Assembly (NCBI GenBank): GCA_028564705.1
Contig: JAPXFQ010001662.1
Span: forward strand, 4,958,001-5,022,000
Direction: 5' to 3'
DNA length: 64,000 nucleotides
Origin: Apricaphanius iberus
Taxonomy: Eukaryota; Chordata; Actinopteri; Cyprinodontiformes; Aphaniidae
Shown here piece by piece: positions 1-12,518 of the stretch. Made by a program: the position numbers and the translations under genes. Within the stretch, counting starts at the first letter, position 1. Each line of letters begins with the position of its first letter. Below the pieces are notes generated by a model. It saw only the letters and a program-made list of their open reading frames with translations. It was not told the origin of the DNA and did no database searches.

Positions 1-90
1 GAACTTCTCACCTTTTGTCACCCTGCAACCACAAACTCTGTTTAGAGAGTTTTTGAGATGTTTTGGTGTGCATTTCATAATTTGTAGACT
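1..90 (+). repeat. Decayed Tc1-type transposon terminus (fragment cut by window edge)
   Basis: The first bases (GAACTTCTCACC... then GCAACCACAAACTCTG) resemble the subterminal part of a common fish Tc1 element whose inverted repeat reads roughly TGCCTTGCAAAAG followed by TTGAACTTTTTCACATTTTG and an ACAACCACAAAC block. Relatives of the same terminus are at 45738 and 63658. No reading frame is left. The family match is from memory of the motif and the similarity decays after about position 60. Confidence 0.35.
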
Positions 91-2920
91 CACTTGAAAG
101 TATTTATTGGTGGCATTCTACCAGATCAAGGAGACAGAGTTTTTTCCTTTTGCCAGCAAAAAACCCCATCTCTTAACAGTAATTTTCAAGTTTCCACTGT
201 AAATCTGTATGTCTGAGATCATTCTCCCACCCGTGAAGTCTTTTGCCGCCTCTAACAGGTTTTCCCTCCAGGGCTGCCCTGTATTTTGCTCCTGTGAACC
301 CTGACTACCTTCACTGTCCCTGCTTGCTGCGTCTGCTTACATGGTTTGTGGTAAACTTTAAACGGCACTCTGTTTCTTTGTTTCTAGCTACGCTTCCATA
401 AAGGCTGGATTTGTGGATGTAACATTTTTTTTCCCCATCAGATACTCTCAGCTTCTCTTTTTACTTGGCTTTCAGTTTAGGCCAACAGGCATTTGTAGGT
501 AGCCTTGCTGCTTTGCCGAAGTCTTTTCATGCCGTGGATGCCGTAAATGATGCTCAATGAGCTGTTAGGGACTGCTTTATGATAGAACCCTCTTGAATGT
601 CTCCATAACTTGGACAATCCCTATCGTGTGTGCTTTGTTTCTCTGTCTTCATGGTGCTGGTTCTTCGCTTTACCAGTGTTCACGAATGCCTCATTTCCAC
701 TGAGCTGTACAGCATAGGTTGGTGCAGTTCAGTTAGCTATTTTATGGCCAGGCATATTTCAGAGTTTTTCTACCGGTGTAGGGACCAGATATGCTCAGGG
801 GCCTGCGCCTAGGTATGACATTACAATACATGATTAGCTAAATGTTGGAACTTTAACATAGTGTGCATTTTAAAAAAAACAATGTATTAAATAAATAGCA
901 AGTATACAAAATATGAAAAAATGAAGCATACAGAAGAATTTAACAGATAGAAACAGCCAGGGGTGTTAAATAAATAATTTACATGCAAATGTGTCAGCTT
1001 TTCTTGATGATCCCTTATAGGAGCTGTAATTAACATTAGTCTTTGTATAGTATTTGGCAGGGTTAAAAATGGGGCGCAAGGTAGTTTGAGTAGAGTTGCC
1101 GTAGTCTGTTATTAGCAAGCGCAGGGCCCCAGAGCAGATTTGGAACATACGCTGGTCGTTTGACTCTCATAGGCAGGCGGGTTAAACCCAACCGCCTAAC
1201 TTTGCATCATACCAGCGCAACGACATACGTGACTCACTAAAATGCTTTGTGCTGGCTTTAAGCGGTGACGTTTTTCTGCCCTCTCATCATTAGATTGTGT
1301 TGGGACGCCAGTAGCTCTTAAACAAACCGTGCCTTTGTACTCCGGACCTAGAACTGAAGGGGGGAACCAGGAATTGTGTGGCATTCTTGGGCTGAGGTTA
1401 CAACAACTAGACCTTGTAATAATCACTACCATGAGCTTTTCATTGACTGTTGTATTTATATACATGCAGTTCTCTGTTCACTTTGTTTGTTTTGTTTTTA
1501 TTTATTCTCTGCCGTCCTGCGGTTGTGGATGCATACTGGGATGTTGTGCTTTCTGTCTTCCTCTTCGTCTCTTGTATCTTCAACTCATTCTCTCCCTCTT
1601 CACTCTCCTTTTTTATTACCTCTCATCATCCCTACCCCCCCACCCTTTATTTTCCTGTCTCCATGTCCATAATATTAGGGGAAAAAAAGACCCCCAGGAA
1701 TTTCTAATAAAGTTTTATTGCGTATATATCAGGTGGCGTACTGGAACAATAACGTAATGCTCCACTTGAGAAAGTAAATCAGTTGGGGCTCCTATATGAT
1801 ACCTTGGTACCAATTGTTAGTACAACAGTGCTAGACAAGACACATAAAAGAAAAAAGGAATAGTGTGGTGCAGGTTGGTTGTATGGTCTGGTTTTACAAT
1901 GGAAACGGACCAAATGGCATCCTGAGTCGAAATGATGCTTTGTACTCCTCTGTATTTAAACTGGGAAGAATTTGTGCAATGCTTTACTTTAGAAATGAAC
2001 ATGAACCCACATGAGTGTAAGGTTTGCTTTGTAATGGATGAGGCCCTGTTACTGCTCCCTATGTCTCTCAGCCCTTCTATTACCCTGAGACAAATATAGG
2101 TCACGCATCTGTTTTTGCGGGCACCACAAGTTGAGAGGTAGGTAGGTATAATTGTTATCTCAGACTGTAGCGACCCTGTGGACGTATTAGGAATATCTTG
2201 CTGCACGGCCTCTGCCACTGGAAAAACTGATCCCTGCCCAGCGATCGCTTGGGAGTTTTTGACCTGAATTATAAGTAAAAGTGCATATAGCTGCAGTATT
2301 TTCTCTATAGCCACGAGCAGTCCCTCATTTTTTTCACACAAGCCCTTAAGTGCAGCAGCCTGTACGCGTCTTGGGTGACATTTAATCAGAGTAATAAGAC
2401 TCATCGTCTTTTCTTTATTGGATATTATTACAGCAATTCAGCCACCGCCGCCTCCCAATACTGTTTTCTTCAGCTCGTACAATTAAGCATTTAGAATCCC
2501 AGTTATGAGGAAGCTGCCTTTTTTGTGTTTCACAAAGTCTGAAAGCCCCTAGAGTGATCACCATAATCGGCACAGTAGCTCGTTACATCGCTGGGATCAT
2601 AAAAGGCGGCTACATCAAACAAGAACGCTCTGGTTTGCATGCATGTCTTATTTTCAGCGTGTTGTCAATGTTCAGTTTCAGCTTTAACAAGGACGAACCA
2701 AATAACTGGTAGAGCTGTAAACCTGCCTTTTTAAATAAATCTTAAATGCAGCATTAGAAAACATTCCTGGCACCAACAGTAACTTAATGGGAGTTGGGTT
2801 AAAGGTCATCCGTGTAACACAGCGATTCATCAGACTGAAAGTTTCTGCTGGGTAAAAGTGTGTTGTGGTGTGTGTGTAAGTCTCCTGAGCTGTCCGATTG
2901 TCCATCTGTCAGGATGTACA

Positions 2921-3075
2921 GCAGACTCTCCAATCCCAGTCCTGGTGGGGTCGGTGTCCTGCTGCTTTTAGATGGTCTCTGCTTCAATACGTTTGAGTCA
3001 AATTGGTTCAAGCGTGTTGAAACAGACGGATTTAAAAGTTGCCCTTTAAAACTGGGGTTGCAGACCTCTGACGTA
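2921..3075. repeat. Short inverted-repeat element (fish MITE-like family, internally deleted copy)
   Basis: The left part (GTGTCCTGCTGCTTTTAGATG, then GCTTCAATACG) is mirrored by the right part in reverse complement (GCGTGTTGAAACAG, then ATTTAAAAG). The same pattern of a CCTGCAGGTTTTAGATG-like motif and a GCTTCAACACAC-like motif occurs in the longer copy at 60024-60224. This looks like a non-autonomous inverted-repeat element that has lost most of its interior. Termini and target duplication are not clear. Confidence 0.45.
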
Positions 3076-5226
3076 CAGTTGTGGGGAAGCTAAATAAAAC
3101 AATCCAACTCTGCTTCTTCCATATGATTTAAGATGGAAAGTACCATTCCTTGCTATTTAATGGTCATATTAAATAAGAAATTTTCTTTTTACATGCTCTC
3201 CCCTTGAATGCTTGAGTTCTCTCCGGATTTGTTCCACAGTCAGAAATCATGACTAAAAGGGTTATTGGTCTTAAACTTCCCTTGGGTGCGAGTGTGTGCA
3301 TGCTTGTTTGTCCTGTGCGTCTGTGTTGGACTGGGGGTCTGTTCAGTGTATACCAACCTTAGCCCAGTGACGGCTGGAGATGGGTACCAGCGCTCCCAAT
3401 GAGAATAACAATGGATGCATGTTCAAACTGATTCCATTTTAGCTTTATCACGAGGGTGATCTTCAGTGATCTAAAAAGTTTGACTTGTACTCCAGATTTG
3501 TGTGAACTTGATGTGAGCATAAAAGACTAAGTTGAATTATTGTTGCTGCAGCACTGAGCCCTGCTGTAAAATTCCTGTCTGAAATCTTACTGTTTAAAAT
3601 ACTTTTTCTCTCAAAAAGTTGGCATTGAGTTGTCCGTTTGCCTTCCACTCTCAAAGTGCTGTATAAAAAAAACAACACTCTATTCGAAGTCATTGGCATA
3701 GGTTCTGAATTTATATGCATTAACTTTAAAAAGGCAATGTGGTTTGGGGCTCTAACCTAACACCCCCCTGTGGATAAGTGAAACATTGCTCTGTCACCAG
3801 TACTGCAAGAGAAGAACAGAGAGGAGGAAGAAAGCGGCACACTCCTCTGTTCTCTCCCATTATCTCATAGCCATAGAATATGAAACAGCGGATGCAGCCA
3901 TGTGTTAGGAAATAATGATGGGGAGGCCTCAGTGGTACAGAGGACCGCGTATAATTACTCAGCCCTTGCAGCAAATTCTGACCCTAGAGGATTTTGGAAT
4001 CACACTGGCATGCCTGCTCAGGCAGACATGGCAGCTCTGGGGCAGCAATAACTTGTAATATGATGTAGGCACACTGTCTTAATGATTGTCGCGTTTTTCA
4101 TTGGTGGTGCTGGAACGGGGCACAGTCTCTTCCGGGCGGAGCTGTTGCAGAGCACCTTACGTTGATATTTAAACCAACGAGGCATAAATGTCTTCCTTAC
4201 TTGCTGTATTGTGTCTCAATGACTTTACTGATCCAAGCAGATTGATTATGATCAGAGAGGGAGTAATAAAAATGTTTTATCCTGCAGAACCATTTATGGT
4301 GACAGTGTAACAATCTGCAGGTGTTTATAAAAATTCGAACCTCTTTTATTTTTCTAATTAGATTTTTATTTTCCCCAATATCAGATTTTATAAAGCTCAC
4401 ACCTTCCAATTCTCTTAAGAATGTATAATTAACAACAATTTAACTTGTTAACCAATTGAAAAATAAAGCAAAATATTTTAAAAATAAGCCATTGAAGAGC
4501 TGTCTCTAGCTGCTTCCTTGAAAATATGCAAATACTGTAAAATTCTCCTGGTTGCTGGACAAAATATACAGATTAAGTTTAAAATAAAATACAGAAATTA
4601 TTCCTGTCAAAGGACTAACTGGGCCAAGTACAAGACATGCCTACCTTAACATTTATTGATATTAAGACCATAGACTTTCTCCTGCTGCATGTAAGAGCAG
4701 ACAACACCCTTTGCAGTTGGAACTTTTCACTAATGATTTAAAAATAAGGAAAACACAACACTTAAGCCATTTAAAATTCTCTGTACCACCCTTCATTAAA
4801 AAGCATTATATACTGACCTACCATAAAGGATGCCCAGCTTAAATTAAATGTAATTGAAAAGACTGGATTCATTAAATGGCTCAAAACTTCGCTTTTATCT
4901 ATTCAGCATTCCGTTATCTCTACCTGTGGAATTTAAACGGCACCCTGAATCAACATGTTTCTGTGGAGAAGTATCCCAGACTTGGAATGCACCACAGATG
5001 CAATGCATACACATCTTTTAGTCTTCACTTGGTCACAGTTAGTGTTGCCAGGGCAACCAGGTGAGGATTGTTATAGTGCATTCGCAGATCAGAGAGAAAT
5101 CTGGCCTTTTTTACCCCACAGGCCTGTCTGCAATTAGGACCGATCAAGATCAAAAGGGCCTAAATTTCCGTCCGAATTTTGTTAAATCTCTTTCTGCCGT
5201 AGCATATTTCTCAGCTTTGCTATGTT

Positions 5227-5241
5227 CCCCCCCCCCCCCCC
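5227..5241 (+). repeat. Poly-C tract (15 nt)
   Basis: An uninterrupted run of C. Similar but longer runs occur at 30827-30843 and 61082-61109. No other feature is associated with it. Confidence 0.9.
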
Positions 5242-5699
5242 ATCTTAAGTTGGAGAAATTATATTCTTAGATTTTGACCTCTGCGTGTATATATATAGAT
5301 GGATGAGCCAATTGGGCAGTTTCCACCAACACTATCTTAATTGCCTCATGCATCTCACCACGCCAAGAAAATACAAAAAATGGGCAAAGAGGTGGAGCTG
5401 AAAGTGCGACTGTGAAGGTGGGGGTGGGTGATTGACACTCTGAGCCAATGTGGCTTTGAGCTAACCGAAGCATAGGGGTGCTTTCGGCCAGAAAACCGTG
5501 GTTGAGTGACTCTTCTACCCCTCTGCCTTTTGTTGGCAGATTAAATAATTCTGTCAAATAAAAGCACGAAACCTCGTTGGTCTACAACTTTCACTAAAAA
5601 GTGTTTATTAAAAGTCCCACAAAGTTTTAATAATCAGTATTTTAAGATGAAATGTGATCATTTCAACAAATTTTTGGCAAAGCATTTGCTTACGGCATA

Positions 5700-5840
5700 T
5701 ACATATGAAACACTATGCCAGCATATATGGGTAATATTCCCAGCATGGTCTGCCTCTTGAATGCGACATGGCGATGCAGGAATATCATGGCATTCGTGCC
5801 GGTAAGATTGATGGTAATATTACCTCAATATGGCCAATAC
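5700..5840 (+). repeat. Dispersed repeat, copy A of an inverted pair with 23020-23150
   Basis: The block with CACTATGCCAGCATAT, GATGCAGGAATAT and GGCATTCGTG aligns by eye, base order conserved, with the reverse complement of 23020-23150 (GGCATAGTGTGTC, GATGCAGGAATATT, GGCATTCGTGTCAG). Divergence is considerable. I do not recognise the family. In the other copy the adjoining GTTGTGACAATATTGCAG resembles the end of fish hAT-type elements. Confidence 0.5.
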
Positions 5841-8800
5841 GCTGGTCTTTTGATAGAAGATCATGCCTTGCTGCAACATAAGGTGATGATGATATGTTGA
5901 ATGTGGACTGATCCCTGGGGCTCTTCAGTCTCAGTTTATAGGTAGCCCTATATGTCGAAAGCCCGGACACCACCTGTTCTATCCCCCTTTATCTTGGCAT
6001 CTTTTGTGAAAAGCACCTGATTGCGGCAAGTTGACACATTGCATCAATGCTGGCACTGATGGCTGTAAACCTGTTCATTTCTGCTGTGCAGTTGGTATCT
6101 TTAACGTGGGAGTCAACGAGAATCTAGCAGGAATATGGGTAATTGTAGGCAAGGCAATTTTGTATACAACATTTCAACAAGACGATTCAAGCTGCTTTGG
6201 GCAACTAGGAGATAAAACAAAAGCAGCAATAAAACCGTAATGGTATGAAACGACAGTGGAGACTAATAACGTATGCCACATTTAAAAACCTATGATGGGG
6301 GTTTTAGATATGATTTCAAAGGAGATCATCGTTTCAATAGCTTTGCGGTCACCAAGAAGTTTGCTCCAGATGAGGGGAACATAGAAACTGAAAGCTGCTT
6401 CTCAATGTTTAGTTCTGATTCTAGGGATGATTAATAGACTAGAGTTGGAAGACCTGAGTGGTCTGGGGTTTGATATAGTGTCAATAGATCTTCAATATAC
6501 TTTGGTTTTATATAATTTAGTGATATAAACTAGTAAATGTTTTTGTTGAAGTCTATTCGTTCTCTTTAAAATCCACACAATTCCCTCACCATAACAGTTA
6601 TTTTTATCACTGACATCTATGCACATGCATAGACAATCCAGCTTGCTTAATGAATTATTTGCAGAGTGCTGATGTGTGGCACTTGAAATAGGATATCCAA
6701 CCAGATGTTGCATGTACCTAGTCCTCTTCAGTTGCAATATTGTAAAGCTTGATTTTGTGATGATTGGAATTTGATCTATTGATCAGCTGTACTTTAAATG
6801 AGTAAAACTTCCTGTTTTGCTCATGTTTTCCCAACCAAATACCAACCTGATGATGAATCTGCCAGAATGTTTTTAATTTGAACACCAAATGATCAGAAAT
6901 TAGTTATTTCCAGATTTTGTCTTTGATTACTAGATCAGTAATTATTGGTGCTGTTTCAAATGTTTGCATCTCACATATCGTCATTGATTAGCAAGCTTCC
7001 CTGTTATGACTGGAGCGCTCTTTATCTGAGCCAGTAATTACTCCCAGTCTGTGGAATACGATGCTTCCTGCTGTTCTTGCCTGGCGCTCTCTCAGTGCTT
7101 TCCCTGTTTTTGCTTTGGGTAACAGTAGGTTTTGATAAAAGAGAAGCCCCCCCCTGTCCCAGTGGACTTCTTTTTCTAAATGTGGAATTGGTGTTCCTTT
7201 CATCCATTCTCTTTGATTCAGATCCCGCTGTTGGAAATCCAGTGACTCTGTGCTTTTGGGAGCATCTCATTTCTCATCTCCCTTCTTACCTATTAAATGG
7301 ACTCGCAGTACAAATCTTTTCATGCCTCTGAATCCATCTTTTCCAGACAATCTGGCATTTTGCAGTTGGGCACATTGGCTCTGAAACATAATGGAAAGAA
7401 TTGAGAAAAATGTTTGACCTGCAGCACTGGCATGGAAAATGTCACATTCCAGGCTTACAGACACTGGATGCTCCCATCCAGCTCTTGTTTCTTCAGTTAA
7501 ATTTGCAGTCAGTGAGACAATAAACTAAAAACATTAACCCTGAAATTAGGAGCTGCTGTTCCATAATCTGGTTCAGCCCCTATAGAGCAGGTTTCAGGGT
7601 AGACCCCCACCTCCCCAAAAAACCCAGTTTAGAAAAACAAATTAGGAATTTTTATTGTCCCTAAATGAAAATGTACTCATGCATTTATTGTTTTAGCTTT
7701 TGAAGTAGTTTTATTTAGAAGATTTAACCTCCGCCAATCCAGAGGTGACGTAGCATGAGGGAGTCCTGTCATCCCGATCAGAAGAAAATTGGATTTTAGG
7801 GCCAACTCTGACATAAAAGAGACTTTAATCAACCCACGTATCACCATACTTCTAATCTTGAATTTCATTCTTTAAACAAAGCTGTAATTAACAGATGTTA
7901 ACCAACAAATGCACAGATCCCATCTACATGGAGCAGAGACCCTCTGATACACGATTGTGTCTACCGTCTGCTGCAGGACCAGAAGCGGCCGCTGACAGCA
8001 TTCCTGATAAAGCTGTGAACACCGAAGTCACTGTGCCTGGTGTGCTTCACACTCGATCCTTGCTTTGGTACCCATATATCAACTCCATCACATCTTTGGG
8101 ATGGTAATCCTCCGGTCTGAAATGAAAGCAGCTACCGCCTGTATTTTTTCACAGCCGAAGCTGAAGTGAAGCCCAGTCTCTTCAGCTGCACCAAACGCAT
8201 CCAGACATGGAAGATGGTGACTTTTTTTTTTTTTTTTTTTAAACCTGTGGACTCTATGTCCAGACAAGCTGGTGTTTGTACAGCCTCAATATACACAGTA
8301 ATTTATCATTTTTAGGAGAAATGAATGCAATCCATGAGTAGTGAATCCATTGACTCTCAATAACAAGACCCCTCTTCCCAGTAACTAGCTACTCACCACA
8401 CTGAGCTGAAGGACACACATAGCAAACAACTACCTCTTACATTGAGGTCAAGATCTTTAAAACGTTTTGATAAAACTTTTTGCCATTATTTATCATAACA
8501 TAAAAACCTCAGTAAACGTTTCAAATAGTAATTTAGTGACCATTTTTTGCATTTTAGAAAATGTTTAACCTGCAATTATGCTCTATAAAAGTACTTCTTT
8601 TTTTTCCAATCATACAAAAATTGCTTTGGAAAACTTTACAGGAAGGAATATTTTTTTCTTTTAATGGAAACTGAGCTTTCTTGTAAATAACAGTTTTGGG
8701 GAAAGCTGGGAGCAAGAAGCCTTTTAAAGGTTGGAGGCTCACACCATGCAGTCTTTTTCTAAGCTCCAACTGTAGGTGGCAATTTCTCTGGCAGAGCAAA

Positions 8801-9412
8801 GTAAGCCTGGAATACAGAGGAAAAATCAGGCCTGGTTGGTCCTATATCTCCTCAGACAGCCGGGAGTTAAAACTCTCTGCAGAATCTCCTTTAGGTCTTG
8901 TGTGCAAGAGCCGTACCGTAAAACGGTATCCCTTGTAGCTGCATTTTTGAGGAGGAGTATAATTATACACATCTAAAGATTTGCAATGAGACGTTTCTTT
9001 GCTATAAGCTTTGGGCTGCTCGGTGACATTTAAATATCAGGCGTGGCAATTACTCCCTTGGAAATGTGTCAGGATCTGTTAATTTTTTCAAAAAAATTTA
9101 ATTAATGTATTTGTAAATTATGAGTGCTCCTTGTAACTGTTTCTAGACTCTGATACATAGCTGAATATTAGACCAAACGGACAAAAATCATCCCTAAAAT
9201 TTGGCTAAATTTCCGTTTTCATCAAGTCACATTGTAATGCTTAAAGTGATCAGAAGAGACATTTATGCTGTGGACTTTAAGTTTAGTATTATGGTTCACA
9301 TTTTGGCTTTTCATACACGTTTGTATATAGATAATAAATGCCTTATTTTGTCATTAAGAAAGGGAAAATGCATAACTTAATTTTTACAGTGTTAAGTGCA
9401 ACTTGTGCTTTA

Positions 9413-9469
9413 AAAATTTACAAAATAAAAAGGTGAATGTTTTGTTCAACTTTTTATTTTGTAAATTTA
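9413..9469. repeat. AT-rich inverted repeat (19-bp stem)
   Basis: AAATTTACAAAATAAAAAG on the left is the exact reverse complement of CTTTTTATTTTGTAAATTT on the right. With one mismatch the pairing continues inward (GGTGAA against TTCAAC), leaving a loop of about seven bases. It may be a decayed inverted-repeat transposon or a chance AT-rich palindrome. Confidence 0.7.
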
Positions 9470-11190
9470 TTTTTTTCTTTTTAAAAAAAGGGATTTTTTT
9501 ATTTATTGTAGATTTACTAATCTACAATTTACTAATTATAGATAAGTTGATAGAATAATCTGAGGGGAAAACATTTTTAGCAATGATCTGATTAAGAGAT
9601 CCCATCTACATATTTTTCATTAATTATTCCTAAAATATCTGTAGGATGCTGTTTCTTTAAAATAGATTGCACAAGTAAACTGCTTTGCTTCTGGCTTTTT
9701 TCCTGTGGGGTTTCCATTTTTATATCCCCTTTTGAATCGTCAGTATCCACTTAGGAAAGCCTTGAGGAGAAGGAAACTCTGCCGGGAAACCACACAGACA
9801 CAACTCTGACAGATCAAGCTTCACCTTCTCAGGGATTCTGAGTATTTTAACGGTAACTGGAGCAAGACGTGTTTTAGCACAAAGTGTCATCTGCACCTTC
9901 TTCCACTTGTACAATGTTCCCTCCACAATAATTACACTTCAAGTTAAGATGCGTCCCGTTTCCTCTGAGGTCTGATCGATACTCCCCAAACCCCCATTGG
10001 TTAATTGTATGCTTCACTTCTGAGTGGAGTTATTGAGCAGAAGGCCTGGTTTCTTAGCGGCAGTGTCTCTGAAGAATTCCTCACACGTCAGCCCACAGTT
10101 TTGTAAGAGCTGATGGTCTCGACCAGACGCACCGGGAATGAACCCTCGTCACCGTTCTCTTGTCACAAGCCATTTCAAGGTGCATTTATTGTTGAGTCCA
10201 TTCACCCACCACGTGCTTAGGAAAAAAAAAAAACTTTCTATTCTGCCCTTCACACTGAATAGCCAGAAAATGGCACCTTTTGTACGCTGACTTAAACCTT
10301 TTTTTATATGTCCAGTCACTGATATGTGATGACAAAGCTTTTTTTTCTCTTTTAGATAGAATTTACATATTTCAGGATGTCATCTGTAATGATGATCCAT
10401 TATATTTCATCAAGCTAATTTACATGGGTGATGGATTAAAAAAGTGAACGTAAAGCTTTTTATGTCTTTCTGCTGAAGATTTAATGCCAGTGCAACAATG
10501 AGATGTTGAATTTTAATACCCAATAAATAAAATACTCCTTCTAGGCACCAGCCACACTAAAATATGCTTGATCTAAGGCCTGCTTTTACTGTTTTGTTAC
10601 TTTTAGTTCATTCATTTGTGTTCTCAAAATGTTTAAATCATAGTCAAGATGGTGGAAACTGACCGCCTCAAGCAGATTTGCTCACTAAGCAGCAAAATAG
10701 GGTTACCTTTGTATTTTTAGGTGTGATCTTTTTTTCTACAAAAAGAAAATAAAGAAATGTCTGAGCTGTCAACATTGCATTGAGTTGACCTTGATTGTCT
10801 CTCATTGTAACACAACAGAAAGCACTGTGACCACACAGATTTTATTTTTTTACATTATTAGTGTTGTAGCTACTGAGCTCAACATGTAGGGTGCAGTGAA
10901 GTGTGAAATGATTCGGTGTACCAAACCGACCTTTTGTAATTTCTGAAGACTTCCACAGCCTGTTGCAGGTACCAGCAAATTAAACCTTTCCATTTTTTCC
11001 CTGTGATGTTCCTTTTTACATCTTAAAGTTTTAAGAACTTATAAAATAATTACAGAATGATACAATAATTGTGAAGACTTGTACTATCTATGCTACTACA
11101 GCTTTAGCTTTACTAGATTGCCTGCAGACTTGAGGTTATGAGGAATTTTGCAGCAAGAACATGTTCAAAGTGCCTTGAATTCTTTTCCAG

Positions 11191-11542
11191 TAGGGATGCA
11201 AAGATGTCACTTTTTTCCAACCGATATGATACAGACACTTGGATCTGAGTACTTGACAATATTAAGTACTTATACCGATACTTCTACCAAACAAAAAATA
11301 CAACACATTGAAAGAAATATTTTTTTCTTCTGTTCTTGTTATAACAACTGAGCAATTAAATTAAAAAATTAATATTAACAAAAATGACCACAAAACTAAA
11401 GTTTCAAATGAAATTGAAACATTCTATATGAAATTATTGCAGTTAACACATTTTAAGTATCGGTTCATGGTATTTGTTAACTTTAACCGATAATGTTCAT
11501 TAGAACGGTACCAGTCCCGATACTGGCATCTGTGCATAATGA
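11191..11542. mobile_element. hAT-type MITE, copy 1 (TAGGGATGCA termini)
   Basis: The element starts TAGGGATGCAAAGATG and ends TGTGCATAATGA, a decayed inverted repeat. It is flanked by an 8-bp near-duplication, TTTTCCAG at 11183-11190 and TTTTCAAG at 11543-11550 (7 of 8 identical), the length that hAT transposases generate. Internal tracts such as GTACCAGTCCCGATACTGG are shared with the copy at 32623-32954. It has no coding capacity, so it would depend on a transposase elsewhere. Confidence 0.75.
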
Positions 11543-12324
11543 TTTTCAAGTAAATAACAGGTTATACTATGTGACAAAGTGGTTTTCCAAAATGTTAATC
11601 AGATTTTAGAAATAAAATACTTAAAATATTTTTGTCCCAACTATATTTTGCATTATATAAAACATGTTAATTAGCTAAGTAGAAAGGGGTTCAGTCGTGA
11701 CTTGTAAAACTTTACAGTAAATTCATATTACTTTAACTAAGCATAGAATTGGAGCTTCTAAAATGTAATAAACTAACTTAAAGGCTACCTTTTGTTTTTA
11801 AAGATGGGACATTCTTGCTGAACGTCAAGTTTTCCATCATTTCTCTGAAGGAGGTTTCCATTCTTTTTTCATCTATTCCTTTCTAGTGAAATCAAAAGGA
11901 TCTATGATACCTCAGACATGGGACAGTCTGAGATTCTGCTGGGGTGATAACCTTGAGCAAAAATGTCGGTTTCACAGTATTGAAATTTTCATAAACAGAA
12001 AATTTGATTATTCGAGTTTGATTAGTCTCCTAGTTCTATGTGGAATAGGTGTGCACATTTGTCCTAAACCTCTAGTATTTGCTTGGGGGTAGGAATCTCG
12101 CATTATGAGGAGCCTAAGTCCCAACCTTATGCTTCCGGTCCATGGGTCCCCTATATCCAAAAAAAAGAATGAGTCAATGGAGCAATGAGTTGTTTTCTGA
12201 TCCCGTTTGAAATGCGCCATGGATCAAACATGTCTGTGGGTTTTTAAGACACATTTTGATGCAGGGAAAATACTGATTTTCGAACAGCGGCAAAAGTTAC
12301 TTTAGCTTTTGTGTAAAAACACTT

Positions 12325-12518
12325 AGCGGACTACAGCGGACTAGACAAAGTGCCTGAGCGGACTACAGCGGACTAGACAAAGGGCCTGAGCGGACTAGAC
12401 AAAGGGCCTGAGCGGACTAGACAAAGGGCCTGAGCAGACTAGACAAAGGGCCTGAGCGGACTACAGCGGACTAGACAAAGGGCCTGAGCGGACTACAGCG
12501 GACTAGACAAAGGGCCTG
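12325..12518 (+). repeat. Minisatellite of 22- and 32-bp units
   Basis: Seven head-to-tail units can be read without gaps. Each begins AGCGGACTA (AGCAGACTA in one) and ends GTGCCTG or GGGCCTG. Their lengths in order are 32, 32, 22, 22, 22, 32 and 32, which sum exactly to 194. The long form is the 22-bp unit preceded by an extra AGCGGACTAC. Unit 1 carries T for G in its tail and unit 5 carries AGCAG for AGCGG. The low divergence implies recent expansion. Confidence 0.95.

Noticed and set aside
1329..1757. 142-codon plus-strand frame with many hydrophobic residues
   Set aside because: It arises from T- and CT-rich intron sequence. Overlapping frames in the same stretch have similar composition and none has a recognisable domain.
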